From contig DCHI01000078.1 of assembly GCA_002314795.1 (NCBI GenBank), positions 1 to 64,000 on the forward strand: a stretch of DNA of 64,000 bases. The letters are read 5' to 3'. This document shows positions 46,408 through 55,024 of the stretch, piece after piece. Source of the DNA: Bacteroidales bacterium UBA1756 (GTDB taxonomy: Bacteria > Bacteroidota > Bacteroidia > Bacteroidales > WCHB1-69). The position numbers and the translations under genes were made by a program. Below the pieces are notes generated by a model. It was not told where the DNA came from and ran no database searches. It saw only the letters and a program-made list of their open reading frames with translations. The number at the start of each line of letters is the position of its first letter. The stretch's first letter is position 1.

Positions 46408-47151
46408 ATGTTTTCATCTTTAGAATGGTTACAAAGAACTGATTTGCTGATTGGTACGGAAGCGCTCCAACGGTTGCAGAATCTTCATATCTTAGTTGTT
46501 GGCGTGGGGGGCGTAGGGGCCTACTGCGCCGAATGCCTCTGCCGTGCTGGCATTGGAGAAATGACGATCATTGACGCAGATTGTGTGGATGAAACCAATC
46601 GCAACCGGCAACTGTTAGCACTGACCACCACCGTTGGGAAGCCCAAAGTGGAAGTGATGGGAGAACGATTGTTGCAAATCAACCCCGAACTGAAACTCCA
46701 TTGCATTCAAGAATTTCTCCGTGACGAACGGACGATTGAAATTTTGCAACAAACTCATTATGATTATGTTGTAGATGCCATCGATTCCATTTCTCCGAAA
46801 GTATTCTTGATATACCACAGTTTGAAACTGAATTTGAAATTAGTTTCGGCTATGGGTGCCGGAGGCAAGATGGACCCCACGCAGGTCAAAGTCGCACCGA
46901 TTGAAAAAACGTACCAGTGTCGATTGGCGCACACCATACGCAAACGCTTACACAAGATGGAGGTCCGCAATGGTTTCACAGCGGTCTTCTCTCCAGAACC
47001 CGTCCGCGAAGGTAGCGTTCGGATTGACGCGGATCCGGAAGTCAACAAGTTATCTACCGTCGGGACCATCTCGTATATGCCGGCAGTTTTCGGGTGCGTC
47101 TGTGCCTCTGTCGTCATCAGAGACATCGTGGATAACGAAAAAATAGAGTAG
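46408..47151 (+). CDS. tcdA: tRNA threonylcarbamoyladenosine dehydratase TcdA (ThiF/E1-like)
   Basis: 247 residues. Rossmann ATP loop VVGVGGVGAYCAECLCRAGIG, DADCVDETNRNRQ for Mg-ATP binding, and VVDAIDSISPK. The catalytic cysteine region includes TYQCRLAH. It makes cyclic t6A37 in tRNA. The alternatives within the ThiF/MoeB/HesA family are less likely given its length and the lack of a sulphur-carrier gene nearby. It follows rpoN by 23 bp. Confidence 0.9.
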   Translation: MFSSLEWLQRTDLLIGTEALQRLQNLHILVVGVGGVGAYCAECLCRAGIGEMTIIDADCVDETNRNRQLLALTTTVGKPKVEVMGERLLQINPELKLHCIQEFLRDERTIEILQQTHYDYVVDAIDSISPKVFLIYHSLKLNLKLVSAMGAGGKMDPTQVKVAPIEKTYQCRLAHTIRKRLHKMEVRNGFTAVFSPEPVREGSVRIDADPEVNKLSTVGTISYMPAVFGCVCASVVIRDIVDNEKIE

Positions 47152-47158
47152 GATTATT

Positions 47159-47194
47159 GCTCCGAAAGCGCTAAAAAAAACGAGTTTCGGAGCA
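47159..47194. repeat. 9-bp inverted repeat after tcdA
   Basis: GCTCCGAAA and TTTCGGAGC flank an 18-nt A-rich loop. It lies between the tcdA stop and the next promoter and is the best candidate for the end of the NifU-ychF-rpoN-tcdA transcript, although the T-run is weak. Confidence 0.6.
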
Positions 47195-47213
47195 GCTATT
47201 TTAAATATTTTCG

Positions 47214-47221
47214 TACTTTTG
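47214..47221 (+). promoter_or_regulatory. -7 box (TACTTTTG) of the DUF234 ATPase gene
   Basis: TACTTTTGCAGCC on the plus strand. It overlaps a possible TTG start at 47219, so ATG 47243 is the likely start. Confidence 0.5.
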
Positions 47222-47242
47222 CAGCCTCAAAATTATTATGAA

Positions 47243-48697
47243 ATGGTTGATAATAAGCATATTATTGGTCGTAGATACGAAAAAGAGTTGCTCAATAAAG
47301 TTCTTCAGAGTGGAAAAGCAGAATTAATAGCCATTTACGGTCGGCGACGGGTAGGGAAAACCTATTTGGTAAAGCAATTTTTTAACAACACCTTTGATTT
47401 CGCTTTCACTGGAACATTTGAAACTTCCAAAAGCGTACAACTATCTTTATTTCAACAAGAGATAAACCGATATGCACATACCTCCACTTCTGCACAAAAA
47501 AATTGGTTTGACGCATTTGAGCAACTACGGCAATATCTTTCATCCCTAAAAAAGGACCAAATCATTATTTTCATAGATGAACTTCCCTGGATGGACACTC
47601 CGAAATCCAACTTTCTACAAGCGTTTGCTTACTTTTGGAACACGTGGGCTTCTACCCAACCTTCCATTAAGCTGATAGTCTGCGGATCCGCAACAACCTG
47701 GATGCTCAGCAACCTCATCGGCGATAAGGGAGGTCTATATGGGCGTGTCACACAATCCATTCATCTTTCACCTTTCAACCTAAAAGAAACTGAAGATTTT
47801 CTTCTATACAAAAAAATTAATTGGAGCCGTTATCAAATCACGGAAACTTATATGATTTTAGGAGGGATTCCTTTCTATCTCGATATGCTCCGTCAGGACC
47901 TTCCTTTTAATCAAAATATTGACAATCTTTTCTTTAAAGAAAATGCTCCTTTAAAAACAGAATACGATTTTTTGTTTCGTTCACTTTTTAAAGAATCAAC
48001 CATCTATCGCAAAATAGTGGAAACACTATCCACCCGACGAAAAGGACTAACTTTATCGCAAATCAAAGAGGCACTGAAACTTACAGATGGTGGCTACTTG
48101 ACTAAGATTATGGATAATCTGACAAGCTGCGATTTTATCCGAAGATATTCGGCCTTTGGGAAACGGGGAAAAGATACGCTTTACCAGCTAACCGACCTCT
48201 TTTCTCTTTTTCATTTGCAATATGTAGAAAAGAACAATGGACAGGACGAACACTTTTGGAACAATATGCAGGATAACCCGTCCCGATACGCTTGGAGCGG
48301 ATATGCCTTTGAACAAGTTTGTCTTCACCATATCCAACAGATAAAGAACGCATTAGGAATTTCTGGCATTTTAAGCAAAGTCTGTTCTTGGACTTGCGAA
48401 TCCCAGATCGACAAAGATGGGAATCAATGGAATGGCACACAAATAGACCTTATCATTGAGCGTCGCGACAATGTCATCAATCTTTGCGAAATGAAATTTT
48501 CTAAAGAAGAATATACCATCAGTAAAGAATACGACCAACATCTCCGTGAACGACAAAGCACGTTCCAACATCTTACCCGAACAAAAAACGCCATCCACCT
48601 TACGTTTGTCACGACATTCGGACTCAAACAAAACCTCTACTCCGGAAATATCCAACAGGTTGTCACGCTGAATCACCTGTTTTCTGAAAACCTTTAA
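47243..48697 (+). CDS. AAA-family ATPase with C-terminal DUF234 (nuclease-like) domain
   Basis: 484 residues from ATG 47243. Walker A YGRRRVGKTYLVKQFF, Walker B IIIFIDELPWMD, sensor-like LIVCGSATTWM, a winged-helix segment (GLTLSQIKEALKLTDGGYLTKIMDNL) and a C-terminal DUF234 domain with a PD-(D/E)xK-like pattern (TQIDLIIERRDNVINLCEMKFS). The family is common in Bacteroidota and archaea and its job is not known; mobile-element or defence links have been suggested for some members. It is A+T-richer than its housekeeping neighbours and has its own promoter. Confidence 0.85.
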   Translation: MVDNKHIIGRRYEKELLNKVLQSGKAELIAIYGRRRVGKTYLVKQFFNNTFDFAFTGTFETSKSVQLSLFQQEINRYAHTSTSAQKNWFDAFEQLRQYLSSLKKDQIIIFIDELPWMDTPKSNFLQAFAYFWNTWASTQPSIKLIVCGSATTWMLSNLIGDKGGLYGRVTQSIHLSPFNLKETEDFLLYKKINWSRYQITETYMILGGIPFYLDMLRQDLPFNQNIDNLFFKENAPLKTEYDFLFRSLFKESTIYRKIVETLSTRRKGLTLSQIKEALKLTDGGYLTKIMDNLTSCDFIRRYSAFGKRGKDTLYQLTDLFSLFHLQYVEKNNGQDEHFWNNMQDNPSRYAWSGYAFEQVCLHHIQQIKNALGISGILSKVCSWTCESQIDKDGNQWNGTQIDLIIERRDNVINLCEMKFSKEEYTISKEYDQHLRERQSTFQHLTRTKNAIHLTFVTTFGLKQNLYSGNIQQVVTLNHLFSENL

Positions 48698-48757
48698 TTT
48701 TCCTCAATTCCCACACTTTCAAACCTTGCACCCTTATAAATCTGACAAACTTTATTG

Positions 48758-48765
48758 TACCTTTG
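48758..48765 (+). promoter_or_regulatory. -7 box (TACCTTTG) of sufE-ABC-F-HAD
   Basis: TACCTTTGCACC on the plus strand, 32 bp before the sufE ATG. Confidence 0.55.
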
Positions 48766-48797
48766 CACCTCATTTCTGATTAAATATTTTCACCCAA

Positions 48798-49211
48798 ATG
48801 AATACGATTTTAGAAGCTGAAAACGAAATCATCGAAGAGTTTGAATTGTTTGATGATTGGATGGATAAATACAACTATATCATTGAGTTAGGAAAAAGTT
48901 TGCCGTTGATTGATGCACAATACAAAGATGAACAGCACCTCATTCCGGGATGTCAGTCACAGGTGTGGCTTCACGCGGATTTTGCAGATGGAAAACTTAT
49001 TTTTCGTGCCGACAGCGACGCCATCATCACCAAAGGAATCATCAACCTGCTGATTCGGGTCCTTTCCAATCGTACCCCACAGGAAATTGCTGATGCCCCG
49101 TTAGCATACATTGACCAAATCGGATTGAAAGAGCACCTCTCCCCCACCCGCTCCAACGGACTGATGTCTATGATTCAGCAAATCAAAGGGTACGCAGAAA
49201 AGTACAAGTAA
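48798..49211 (+). CDS. sufE: SufE-like cysteine desulfuration protein
   Basis: 137 residues. SufE features: FDDWMDKYNYIIELGKSLP and the catalytic cysteine in LIPGCQSQVWLHAD (about Cys 55), plus SNRTPQEIADAPL and LSPTRSNGLMSMI. It accepts sulphur from a SufS-type desulfurase for Fe-S assembly. No other suf genes are near; instead an ABC-F ATPase gene follows after 10 bp. Confidence 0.94.
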   Translation: MNTILEAENEIIEEFELFDDWMDKYNYIIELGKSLPLIDAQYKDEQHLIPGCQSQVWLHADFADGKLIFRADSDAIITKGIINLLIRVLSNRTPQEIADAPLAYIDQIGLKEHLSPTRSNGLMSMIQQIKGYAEKYK

Positions 49212-49221
49212 CTGAGCCAAA

Positions 49222-51147
49222 ATGATATCAATCAATAAGTTATCCGTTAACTTTACAGGAGATTTCCTTTTCAAGGACGTTTCGTTTGTAGTTGGCGACC
49301 GCGACCGTATCGGCTTGGTTGGCAAAAACGGAGCCGGAAAATCCACTCTGTTGAAGATTCTGCACAAGTTGCAGGAACCGACCACCGGTGAAATCACCAT
49401 CACTGCAGGACACCGCACGGGCTATCTTCCGCAAGAGCTGCACGGTTGCTACGAAACGACCATCTGGGATGAAACGATGACTGCTTTCGGCGAACTTAAA
49501 AGTTTGGAACGCCGCGTAGAAAGCATTACCCAGGAATTGGCGGACCGCGCCGACTATGAAAGCGAAGGGTATTTCAAATTGACGCAGCAACTTTCCGACC
49601 TCACCGACCGTTTTCACCAATTGGGCGGAGCCACGATGGAAGGCGACGCCGAAAAAGTTTTGCTCGGACTTGGCTTTCGAAAAAGCGACTTTTCCCGCCC
49701 TATGAAAGAATTTAGCAATGGATGGCAAATGCGCGTCTCCTTGGCTAAAATTCTGTTACAGAAGCCCGAAGTCATCCTTTTGGACGAACCGACCAACCAC
49801 TTGGATATCGAGTCCATTCAATGGTTGGAAGATTATTTGGCGGGCTATGATGGCGCGTTGATTCTTGTTTCGCACGACCGCGCCTTCCTTGATCGTGTTA
49901 CCAACCGCACCGTCGAAATTACACTCGGAAATATTCAAGACTACAAATGTAGCTATTCCGAATACGTTGAACAACGTTTGGAACGAATTGAAGCACAGCA
50001 AAATGCTTACGAAAATCAGCAGAAAGAAATTGCTCAGATTGAAAAGTTCATTGAACGTTTCCGCTACAAAGCAACGAAAGCCAAACAGGTGCAAAGCCGG
50101 CTGAAGCTGTTGGACAAGATGGACAAAATCGAAGTCGATGACATCGACAACTCGCACATTTCGTTTCGTTTTCCACCCGCGCCACACTCCGGACGCATCA
50201 CCGTTGAAACCGAACACTTGGCACTCGGTTACGATTCATTGGAAGTTTTGAAAGACATTGATTTTCACTTGGAAAGAGGCGAAAAAGTAGCTTTCGTCGG
50301 ACGCAACGGGGAAGGAAAATCCACGATGGTAAAAGCCATTGTCGGCGAGTTGCAGCCACAAAAAGGAGAAATCAAACTCGGACACGAAGTGGTCATTGGC
50401 TACTACGCCCAAAACCAAGCCCAGAAGCTGAACCCCGACAAAACAGTCTTTGAAACCATCGACGATGTTGCGGTCGGAGACATTCGGCCCAAAATACGGA
50501 CCATTCTCGGCAGTTTTCTTTTTTCAACCGAAGATACGGAAAAAAAAGTAAGCGTACTCTCCGGTGGCGAAAAGTCGCGTTTAGCCCTTGCAAAACTGTT
50601 ACTTTCTCCTTTCAACCTGCTTATTCTCGACGAACCGACAAACCATCTGGATATGCAATCGAAAGACGTACTGAAAAACGCGCTGCTTCAGTACGAAGGA
50701 AGTATGATTTTGGTTTCTCACGACCGTGATTTTCTTCAAGGATTGAGTACGAAGGTTTTTGAATTTCGAGACCAGAAGATAAAGACTTATCTTGGAGACG
50801 TTTACGATTTTTTGGAAAAGAAAAAAATCGACTCTTTCCAAGCACTTCAAGCGCCTGTGAAAGGAGCGAATCCAGCGGAACCCGCTCCGAAAGTCAGTGC
50901 CAATAAAGCCAATTACGAACAGAAAAAGGCACAGGATGCGGCCAAACGCAAAAAGGAGAATCAAGCCAGGAAGCTGGAACAAGAAATTGACGAACTCACC
51001 AAGCAAAAAAACGAAATTGAGATAAAACTCGCTTTGCCAGAACAATATGCCGCTGAAATTGCGTCCGGAGAACTCTATGCCGCCTACGAAAAAGTGCAAA
51101 AAGAGATTGAAGAAAAAGAGTGGCAATGGATGGAATTGCTTTCCTAA
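49222..51147 (+). CDS. ABC-F family ATPase (Uup/EttA-like translation factor)
   Basis: 641 residues with two ABC domains and no membrane segment. Domain 1: Walker A GKNGAGKST, signature variant FSNGWQMRVSLAKIL, Walker B VILLDEPTNHLD. Interdomain helical linker rich in charged residues (IEKFIERFRYKATKAKQVQS). Domain 2: GRNGEGKST, LSGGEKSRLALAKLLL, LLILDEPTNHLD. A C-terminal coiled coil (about 555-640) resembles Uup's DNA-binding tail. ABC-F proteins act on ribosomes. It lies between sufE and a HAD phosphatase, all in one direction with 10-12-bp gaps. Confidence 0.92.
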   Translation: MISINKLSVNFTGDFLFKDVSFVVGDRDRIGLVGKNGAGKSTLLKILHKLQEPTTGEITITAGHRTGYLPQELHGCYETTIWDETMTAFGELKSLERRVESITQELADRADYESEGYFKLTQQLSDLTDRFHQLGGATMEGDAEKVLLGLGFRKSDFSRPMKEFSNGWQMRVSLAKILLQKPEVILLDEPTNHLDIESIQWLEDYLAGYDGALILVSHDRAFLDRVTNRTVEITLGNIQDYKCSYSEYVEQRLERIEAQQNAYENQQKEIAQIEKFIERFRYKATKAKQVQSRLKLLDKMDKIEVDDIDNSHISFRFPPAPHSGRITVETEHLALGYDSLEVLKDIDFHLERGEKVAFVGRNGEGKSTMVKAIVGELQPQKGEIKLGHEVVIGYYAQNQAQKLNPDKTVFETIDDVAVGDIRPKIRTILGSFLFSTEDTEKKVSVLSGGEKSRLALAKLLLSPFNLLILDEPTNHLDMQSKDVLKNALLQYEGSMILVSHDRDFLQGLSTKVFEFRDQKIKTYLGDVYDFLEKKKIDSFQALQAPVKGANPAEPAPKVSANKANYEQKKAQDAAKRKKENQARKLEQEIDELTKQKNEIEIKLALPEQYAAEIASGELYAAYEKVQKEIEEKEWQWMELLS

Positions 51148-51158
51148 ATCCGATTTAT

Positions 51159-51872
51159 ATGAATTTACAGAAAACAACTAAAGTCATTGCATTTGATGCT
51201 GACGACACCTTGTGGGACAACGAACCGTTTTTTCAGAATGTGGAGGCCGAAATGTGCAAGATTATGGCACCATACGGCAGCGCTGAAGAGGTTTCCAAGC
51301 ATCTTTTTGCCATTGAAATGGACAATATGCCCGATTACGGATACGGTGCCGTTGCTTTCACTATGTCATTGATAGAGAATGCAATCAAGTTCAGCAAAGG
51401 AGCCATTCCAGCCAACGACATAGGTAGAATCATTGAATTGGGAAGAACGCTCGTCCGATTGAAAGCGACGCCATTGAAAGGCGTTTCTGAAACCTTGCAA
51501 GCATTGAAAAAATCTCAAAAATACAAAATGGTGGTCTTTACCAAAGGGGAACTGCTCACTCAGGAAAACAAGTTGAAACGCTCCGGTCTGCTCCCCTATT
51601 TTGACGAAACCATCATCGTTTCCGACAAAAAAGAGCCGCAATACAACGATTTATGTACCAAAATGGGCATTGAAAGTTCAGCGTTGGTGATGGTTGGAAA
51701 TTCACTTCGTTCCGACATTCTGCCCGCACTCAACATTGGCGCATACGGGATTTTCATTCCGTACGAAGTTATGTGGCAGCACGAAGTCATTGACCATTTT
51801 GAACACGAGAGAATGATTCAAATTGAAAGATTTGAGGAACTGAAAGGGGTTTTCGGGGTAGAAAGTTTATAA
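51159..51872 (+). CDS. HAD-superfamily hydrolase
   Basis: 237 residues from ATG 51159; an earlier ATG at 51120 would overlap the ABC-F gene. HAD motif I FDADDTLWDNE (nucleophile Asp plus general acid Asp), motif II VVFTKGE, a downstream Lys (VSDKKEPQY) and motif III-IV VGNSLRSDILPAL. The alpha-helical cap suggests a small-molecule phosphatase such as a YjjG-like nucleotidase; substrate unknown. The stop codon TAA is itself part of the 9-bp repeat array that follows. Confidence 0.88.
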   Translation: MNLQKTTKVIAFDADDTLWDNEPFFQNVEAEMCKIMAPYGSAEEVSKHLFAIEMDNMPDYGYGAVAFTMSLIENAIKFSKGAIPANDIGRIIELGRTLVRLKATPLKGVSETLQALKKSQKYKMVVFTKGELLTQENKLKRSGLLPYFDETIIVSDKKEPQYNDLCTKMGIESSALVMVGNSLRSDILPALNIGAYGIFIPYEVMWQHEVIDHFEHERMIQIERFEELKGVFGVESL

Positions 51873-51917
51873 AGTTTGTAAGGTTTATAAAGTTCGTAAA
51901 GTTTATAAGGTTTGTAA
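51864..51917 (+). repeat. 9-bp tandem repeat array (AGTTTATAA type), locus 3, six units
   Basis: Six consecutive 9-mers: AGTTTATAA, AGTTTGTAA, GGTTTATAA, AGTTCGTAA, AGTTTATAA, GGTTTGTAA. The first unit encodes the last Ser-Leu and the TAA stop of the HAD gene, and every later unit has TAA in the same frame. Confidence 0.85.
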
Positions 51918-51963
51918 AGTGTTGATTTTTGTTACTCGCACTTTCACCTTACGGACCTTGTTT

Positions 51964-54420
51964 TTACAAATCAACGACGGTGATACCGTAGCCGCCGAGT
52001 TCCAGGGCCTCGTCACGGAAAGCGACTACTTCACGACGGCGGGACAATTGCTGTCGGACAACATTGCGTAAAATACCATTTCCTTTCCCGTGCAGAATCT
52101 TAACTTGGTGAATACTAAGCAAAACGGCCTCGTCGATATAACTTTCCAACATTCCGATGGCTTCGTCCGCACGCACACCACGAATGTCCAAGGTGCTTTT
52201 GAAAGACGAAATCTTGGCGTTCATCGCTTCGCTCAACGTACCACTATTGACACGAACACCGTGTTTCTTTACATCTTTGGCCTCTTTTTTACTGATTTTT
52301 GTCAATTTTTTGAGTGAAGTTCTGAAAGCAACCGAATTGAAAACGACCGTCACGTCTTGACCATTCAGTTCGGTTACTTCACCAACTGTCTGTATGTCAA
52401 CCATAAAGACGGAATCTCCCACGTGGATAGTCGGGTCTTCGGGTGCTTTTTCTTCCTTAGCGACCTTTGGTTTTGCAAATTCCATCGGGACGGCCGGCTT
52501 CGGACCTTCCGTCTTTTCAAACTCGTCAATTTCAGTGCGAAGACGTTCTTTTCCCTTCTGCGCCTTTTCCCGAATCTGCTTCGTCTTTTCCGGAGCTGCT
52601 TTCACCTCGCGAATTTCTCGTATCGTCGATTCAATCAACTTGTTAGCATTATCAATAATGGAAGTCGCTTGATTTTTTGCTTTCTGTAAAATGTCCTTGC
52701 GCCGCGATTCCAACTCACTGAATTTTTCGCCGTAGTCCTGAATCATTTCGGCCAAATGATTGTCTGCCGACGTCACCAATCTCAACTTTTCATCAATTTG
52801 CAATTTTGCAACCTCAATCTCCTGTAATTTGCGCTCATAGTCAATCTGTGCCGTTCCCGATTTTTGGATGGCACTGTCAATAATTGCCTGCGGGAATCCG
52901 ATTTTCTGTGCAATCTCGTAAGTAAAAGAACTTCCTGGATTGCCGACTTTGAGAATAAAAAGTGGTCGTAACTCATTCGTATCGTACAGCATAGCGCCAT
53001 TCACCGATTCCGGATAATGGTCGGGGAACATTTTCAAATTCCCGTAGTGCGTTGTTACCACACCAAAGGCGCGACTTTGATAGAAAGATTCCAAAACGGC
53101 CTCCGCCATAGCAGCACCCAACGTCGGTTCCGTTCCGGACCCCAACTCATCTATCAGAAAAAGAGAACGTTCATTCAGATTTTCTAACATCACTTTCAGA
53201 TTACGCAAGTGTGAGCTGTAGGTACTCAAGTCATTTTCAATGGATTGTTCATCACCCATATCAATGAAGAAATCGGTAAAAACGCTCATTTCCGAAGCGT
53301 CGTCTGCCGGGACAAGCAAACCGCATTGCAACATAAACTGGAGAAGGCCTATCGTTTTAAGGCACACTGACTTACCACCAGCATTCGGGCCAGAAATAAT
53401 CAGAATACGCTGTTGTGGACGGAGTTCCACGTCCAATGGCTGCACCTTGCGTCCCAGGGACTTGTATTTCAGAAAAAGGAGCGGGTGAACGGCTTTGACC
53501 AAATGCAACGCCGGTGTTTCCGTAAGACGTGGCATACTTGCATTCAAATCAATGGATAACAATGCCTTAGCACGGAGGCAGTCAATTGTTCCTATAAAAA
53601 AATGATAGTGGCGAAGGTTTGGGATGGAGTCACGGATTTCATTGGAAATTGCCGTAAGAATGCGAATGATTTCTCGCTTTTCCGCATTCATCAGGTCTTT
53701 CAGTTCGTTATTGGCGGCAAAAACTTCCGTCGGTTCAATGAAAACTGTTTGGCCGGTTGCCGATTCATCGTGGATAAAACCTTGCAAGCGACGCTTGAAC
53801 TGCGCTTGAACGGGAATACAGATTCGTCCGTTTCGAACCGTCATTTCAGCATCTTCCTTGGCAATGCCATCCTGTTTTGCAACCGCCAACAACTTGCGTA
53901 TTTTTTTATCTGCCTCATTCGAAATATGGATGATTTCGCTCTTGATACGGCGCAATTCGGGCGAGGCATCGTCACGCAAGCCACCCTTTGGATCAAGAAT
54001 GCGGTTGATGGAGGCAAGTAATTGCTTTTCAAGAACGATGTCTTCACAAATGCTCCACAGTTGAGGGTATTTTCCATCTTCGTGACGAGCACGAAAATAG
54101 ACGGAAATGCTGATGACCGCGGAAATCAGATTTCGAAGGGCGGCAAGTTCGTCCAACTCGATAAACGTTCCGTCGATGGCAATACGAGAAAGAGCCGGAA
54201 GAAGGTTGTTGTAGTCCTGAGCCGGGAAAGGGTCGTCAAACAGAAGAACCGATTTAAATTCGTCAACTTTCAACAGTTCGTCGCGCACCTCTTCCAACGA
54301 GGTTGAGTAATGGATGTTTTGCACCTTTTCGCATCCCATATCACTGATACAATGAGATATAAGGTTTTCACGAAGGACATCAAATCCAATCTTTTCTTCA
54401 AAATTTTCTGGATAAATCAT
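51964..54420 (-). CDS. mutS2: Endonuclease MutS2
   Basis: 818 residues from ATG 54420; a TTG seven codons upstream lies within the promoter. MutS-like core and clamp, ATPase with Walker A SGPNAGGKSVCLKT, Walker B-region FLIDELGSGTEP, a long Glu/Lys-rich coiled coil (about 505-630), a KOW-like segment and the C-terminal Smr nuclease domain (LDIRGVRADEAI, then KILHGKGNGILR). MutS2 suppresses recombination and/or rescues collided ribosomes, according to work in other bacteria. Confidence 0.95.
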   Translation of the reverse strand: MIYPENFEEKIGFDVLRENLISHCISDMGCEKVQNIHYSTSLEEVRDELLKVDEFKSVLLFDDPFPAQDYNNLLPALSRIAIDGTFIELDELAALRNLISAVISISVYFRARHEDGKYPQLWSICEDIVLEKQLLASINRILDPKGGLRDDASPELRRIKSEIIHISNEADKKIRKLLAVAKQDGIAKEDAEMTVRNGRICIPVQAQFKRRLQGFIHDESATGQTVFIEPTEVFAANNELKDLMNAEKREIIRILTAISNEIRDSIPNLRHYHFFIGTIDCLRAKALLSIDLNASMPRLTETPALHLVKAVHPLLFLKYKSLGRKVQPLDVELRPQQRILIISGPNAGGKSVCLKTIGLLQFMLQCGLLVPADDASEMSVFTDFFIDMGDEQSIENDLSTYSSHLRNLKVMLENLNERSLFLIDELGSGTEPTLGAAMAEAVLESFYQSRAFGVVTTHYGNLKMFPDHYPESVNGAMLYDTNELRPLFILKVGNPGSSFTYEIAQKIGFPQAIIDSAIQKSGTAQIDYERKLQEIEVAKLQIDEKLRLVTSADNHLAEMIQDYGEKFSELESRRKDILQKAKNQATSIIDNANKLIESTIREIREVKAAPEKTKQIREKAQKGKERLRTEIDEFEKTEGPKPAVPMEFAKPKVAKEEKAPEDPTIHVGDSVFMVDIQTVGEVTELNGQDVTVVFNSVAFRTSLKKLTKISKKEAKDVKKHGVRVNSGTLSEAMNAKISSFKSTLDIRGVRADEAIGMLESYIDEAVLLSIHQVKILHGKGNGILRNVVRQQLSRRREVVAFRDEALELGGYGITVVDL

Positions 54421-54438
54421 CGGTTGTAAAAAAGAGTG

Positions 54439-54446
54439 CAAAAATA
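54439..54446 (-). promoter_or_regulatory. -7 box (TATTTTTG) of mutS2
   Basis: TATTTTTGCAC on the minus strand, 18 bp before ATG 54420; it overlaps the TTG at 54441 and so decides the start. Confidence 0.5.
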
Positions 54447-54471
54447 CGGATTTTTACTCGGATAGAATTTG

Positions 54472-54479
54472 TACTTTTG
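54472..54479 (+). promoter_or_regulatory. -7 box (TACTTTTG) of the 172-residue lipoprotein gene
   Basis: TACTTTTGCCG on the plus strand, 26 bp before the ATG, divergent from the mutS2 promoter 25 bp away. Confidence 0.5.
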
Positions 54480-54505
54480 CCGTCTTAAAAAGTAAATCCA
54501 ACATA

Positions 54506-55024
54506 ATGAAACGTTTTCTTATTTTGATGCTTACCGCTGCCCTTATGGTCTCCTGTCATACGCAAAAAGAGGCAGTAGAAACCACAACCTCTGAACCTCA
54601 GAAACCAGCTGTCTCACAAGTTGCTTCTCCTAAGGTTGTCATCTATAAAATGAAAAAAGACTACAGCCAACACGTCCCCGTCACGCTGTCCGCCGATAAA
54701 AAGAGCATCGTTTCCTATCCCCATCCACGGGACGTATATACGAACGGAAAATTAGCCATCCCAACGCAGTTGGTAAAGGGCTATTGGCTTGATAATCGTG
54801 GAATTAACGAAAACGTTGCTTTTTTGGAATACACCTACGAAGAGTACGCTCAACTCCAAGACGTTCCCTCTATTGATGTTCTTTACAACAAAATCATTGA
54901 CAAAAATCCTCTGAAAGAGATGTGGATTTGCGGACATCGCCACCATTTCAACAATATCGAAGAAGAATTGAACGACGCGATTTCCAACAACGTGCTGGAA
55001 GGAAAATTTCAAAGAGTCAAATAA
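54506..55024 (+). CDS. Conserved lipoprotein of unknown function
   Basis: 172 residues with a lipoprotein signal (MKRFLILMLTAALMVSCHTQ; lipobox Cys 17). A short linker leads to a single domain (VVIYKMKKDYSQHVPVTLSA ... SYPHPRDVYTNGKLAIPTQL ... KEMWICGHRHHFNNIEEE). The last part, with a conserved-looking Cys-Gly-His-Arg-His cluster, could bind metal, which is inference. I know similar small lipoproteins in other Bacteroidales but not their role. It ends exactly where the convergent btuB-like gene ends (adjacent bases). Confidence 0.75.
   Translation: MKRFLILMLTAALMVSCHTQKEAVETTTSEPQKPAVSQVASPKVVIYKMKKDYSQHVPVTLSADKKSIVSYPHPRDVYTNGKLAIPTQLVKGYWLDNRGINENVAFLEYTYEEYAQLQDVPSIDVLYNKIIDKNPLKEMWICGHRHHFNNIEEELNDAISNNVLEGKFQRVK

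Noticed and set aside
51864..51917. CRISPR array
   Set aside because: The repeat unit is 9 bp with no spacers and no cas genes nearby.
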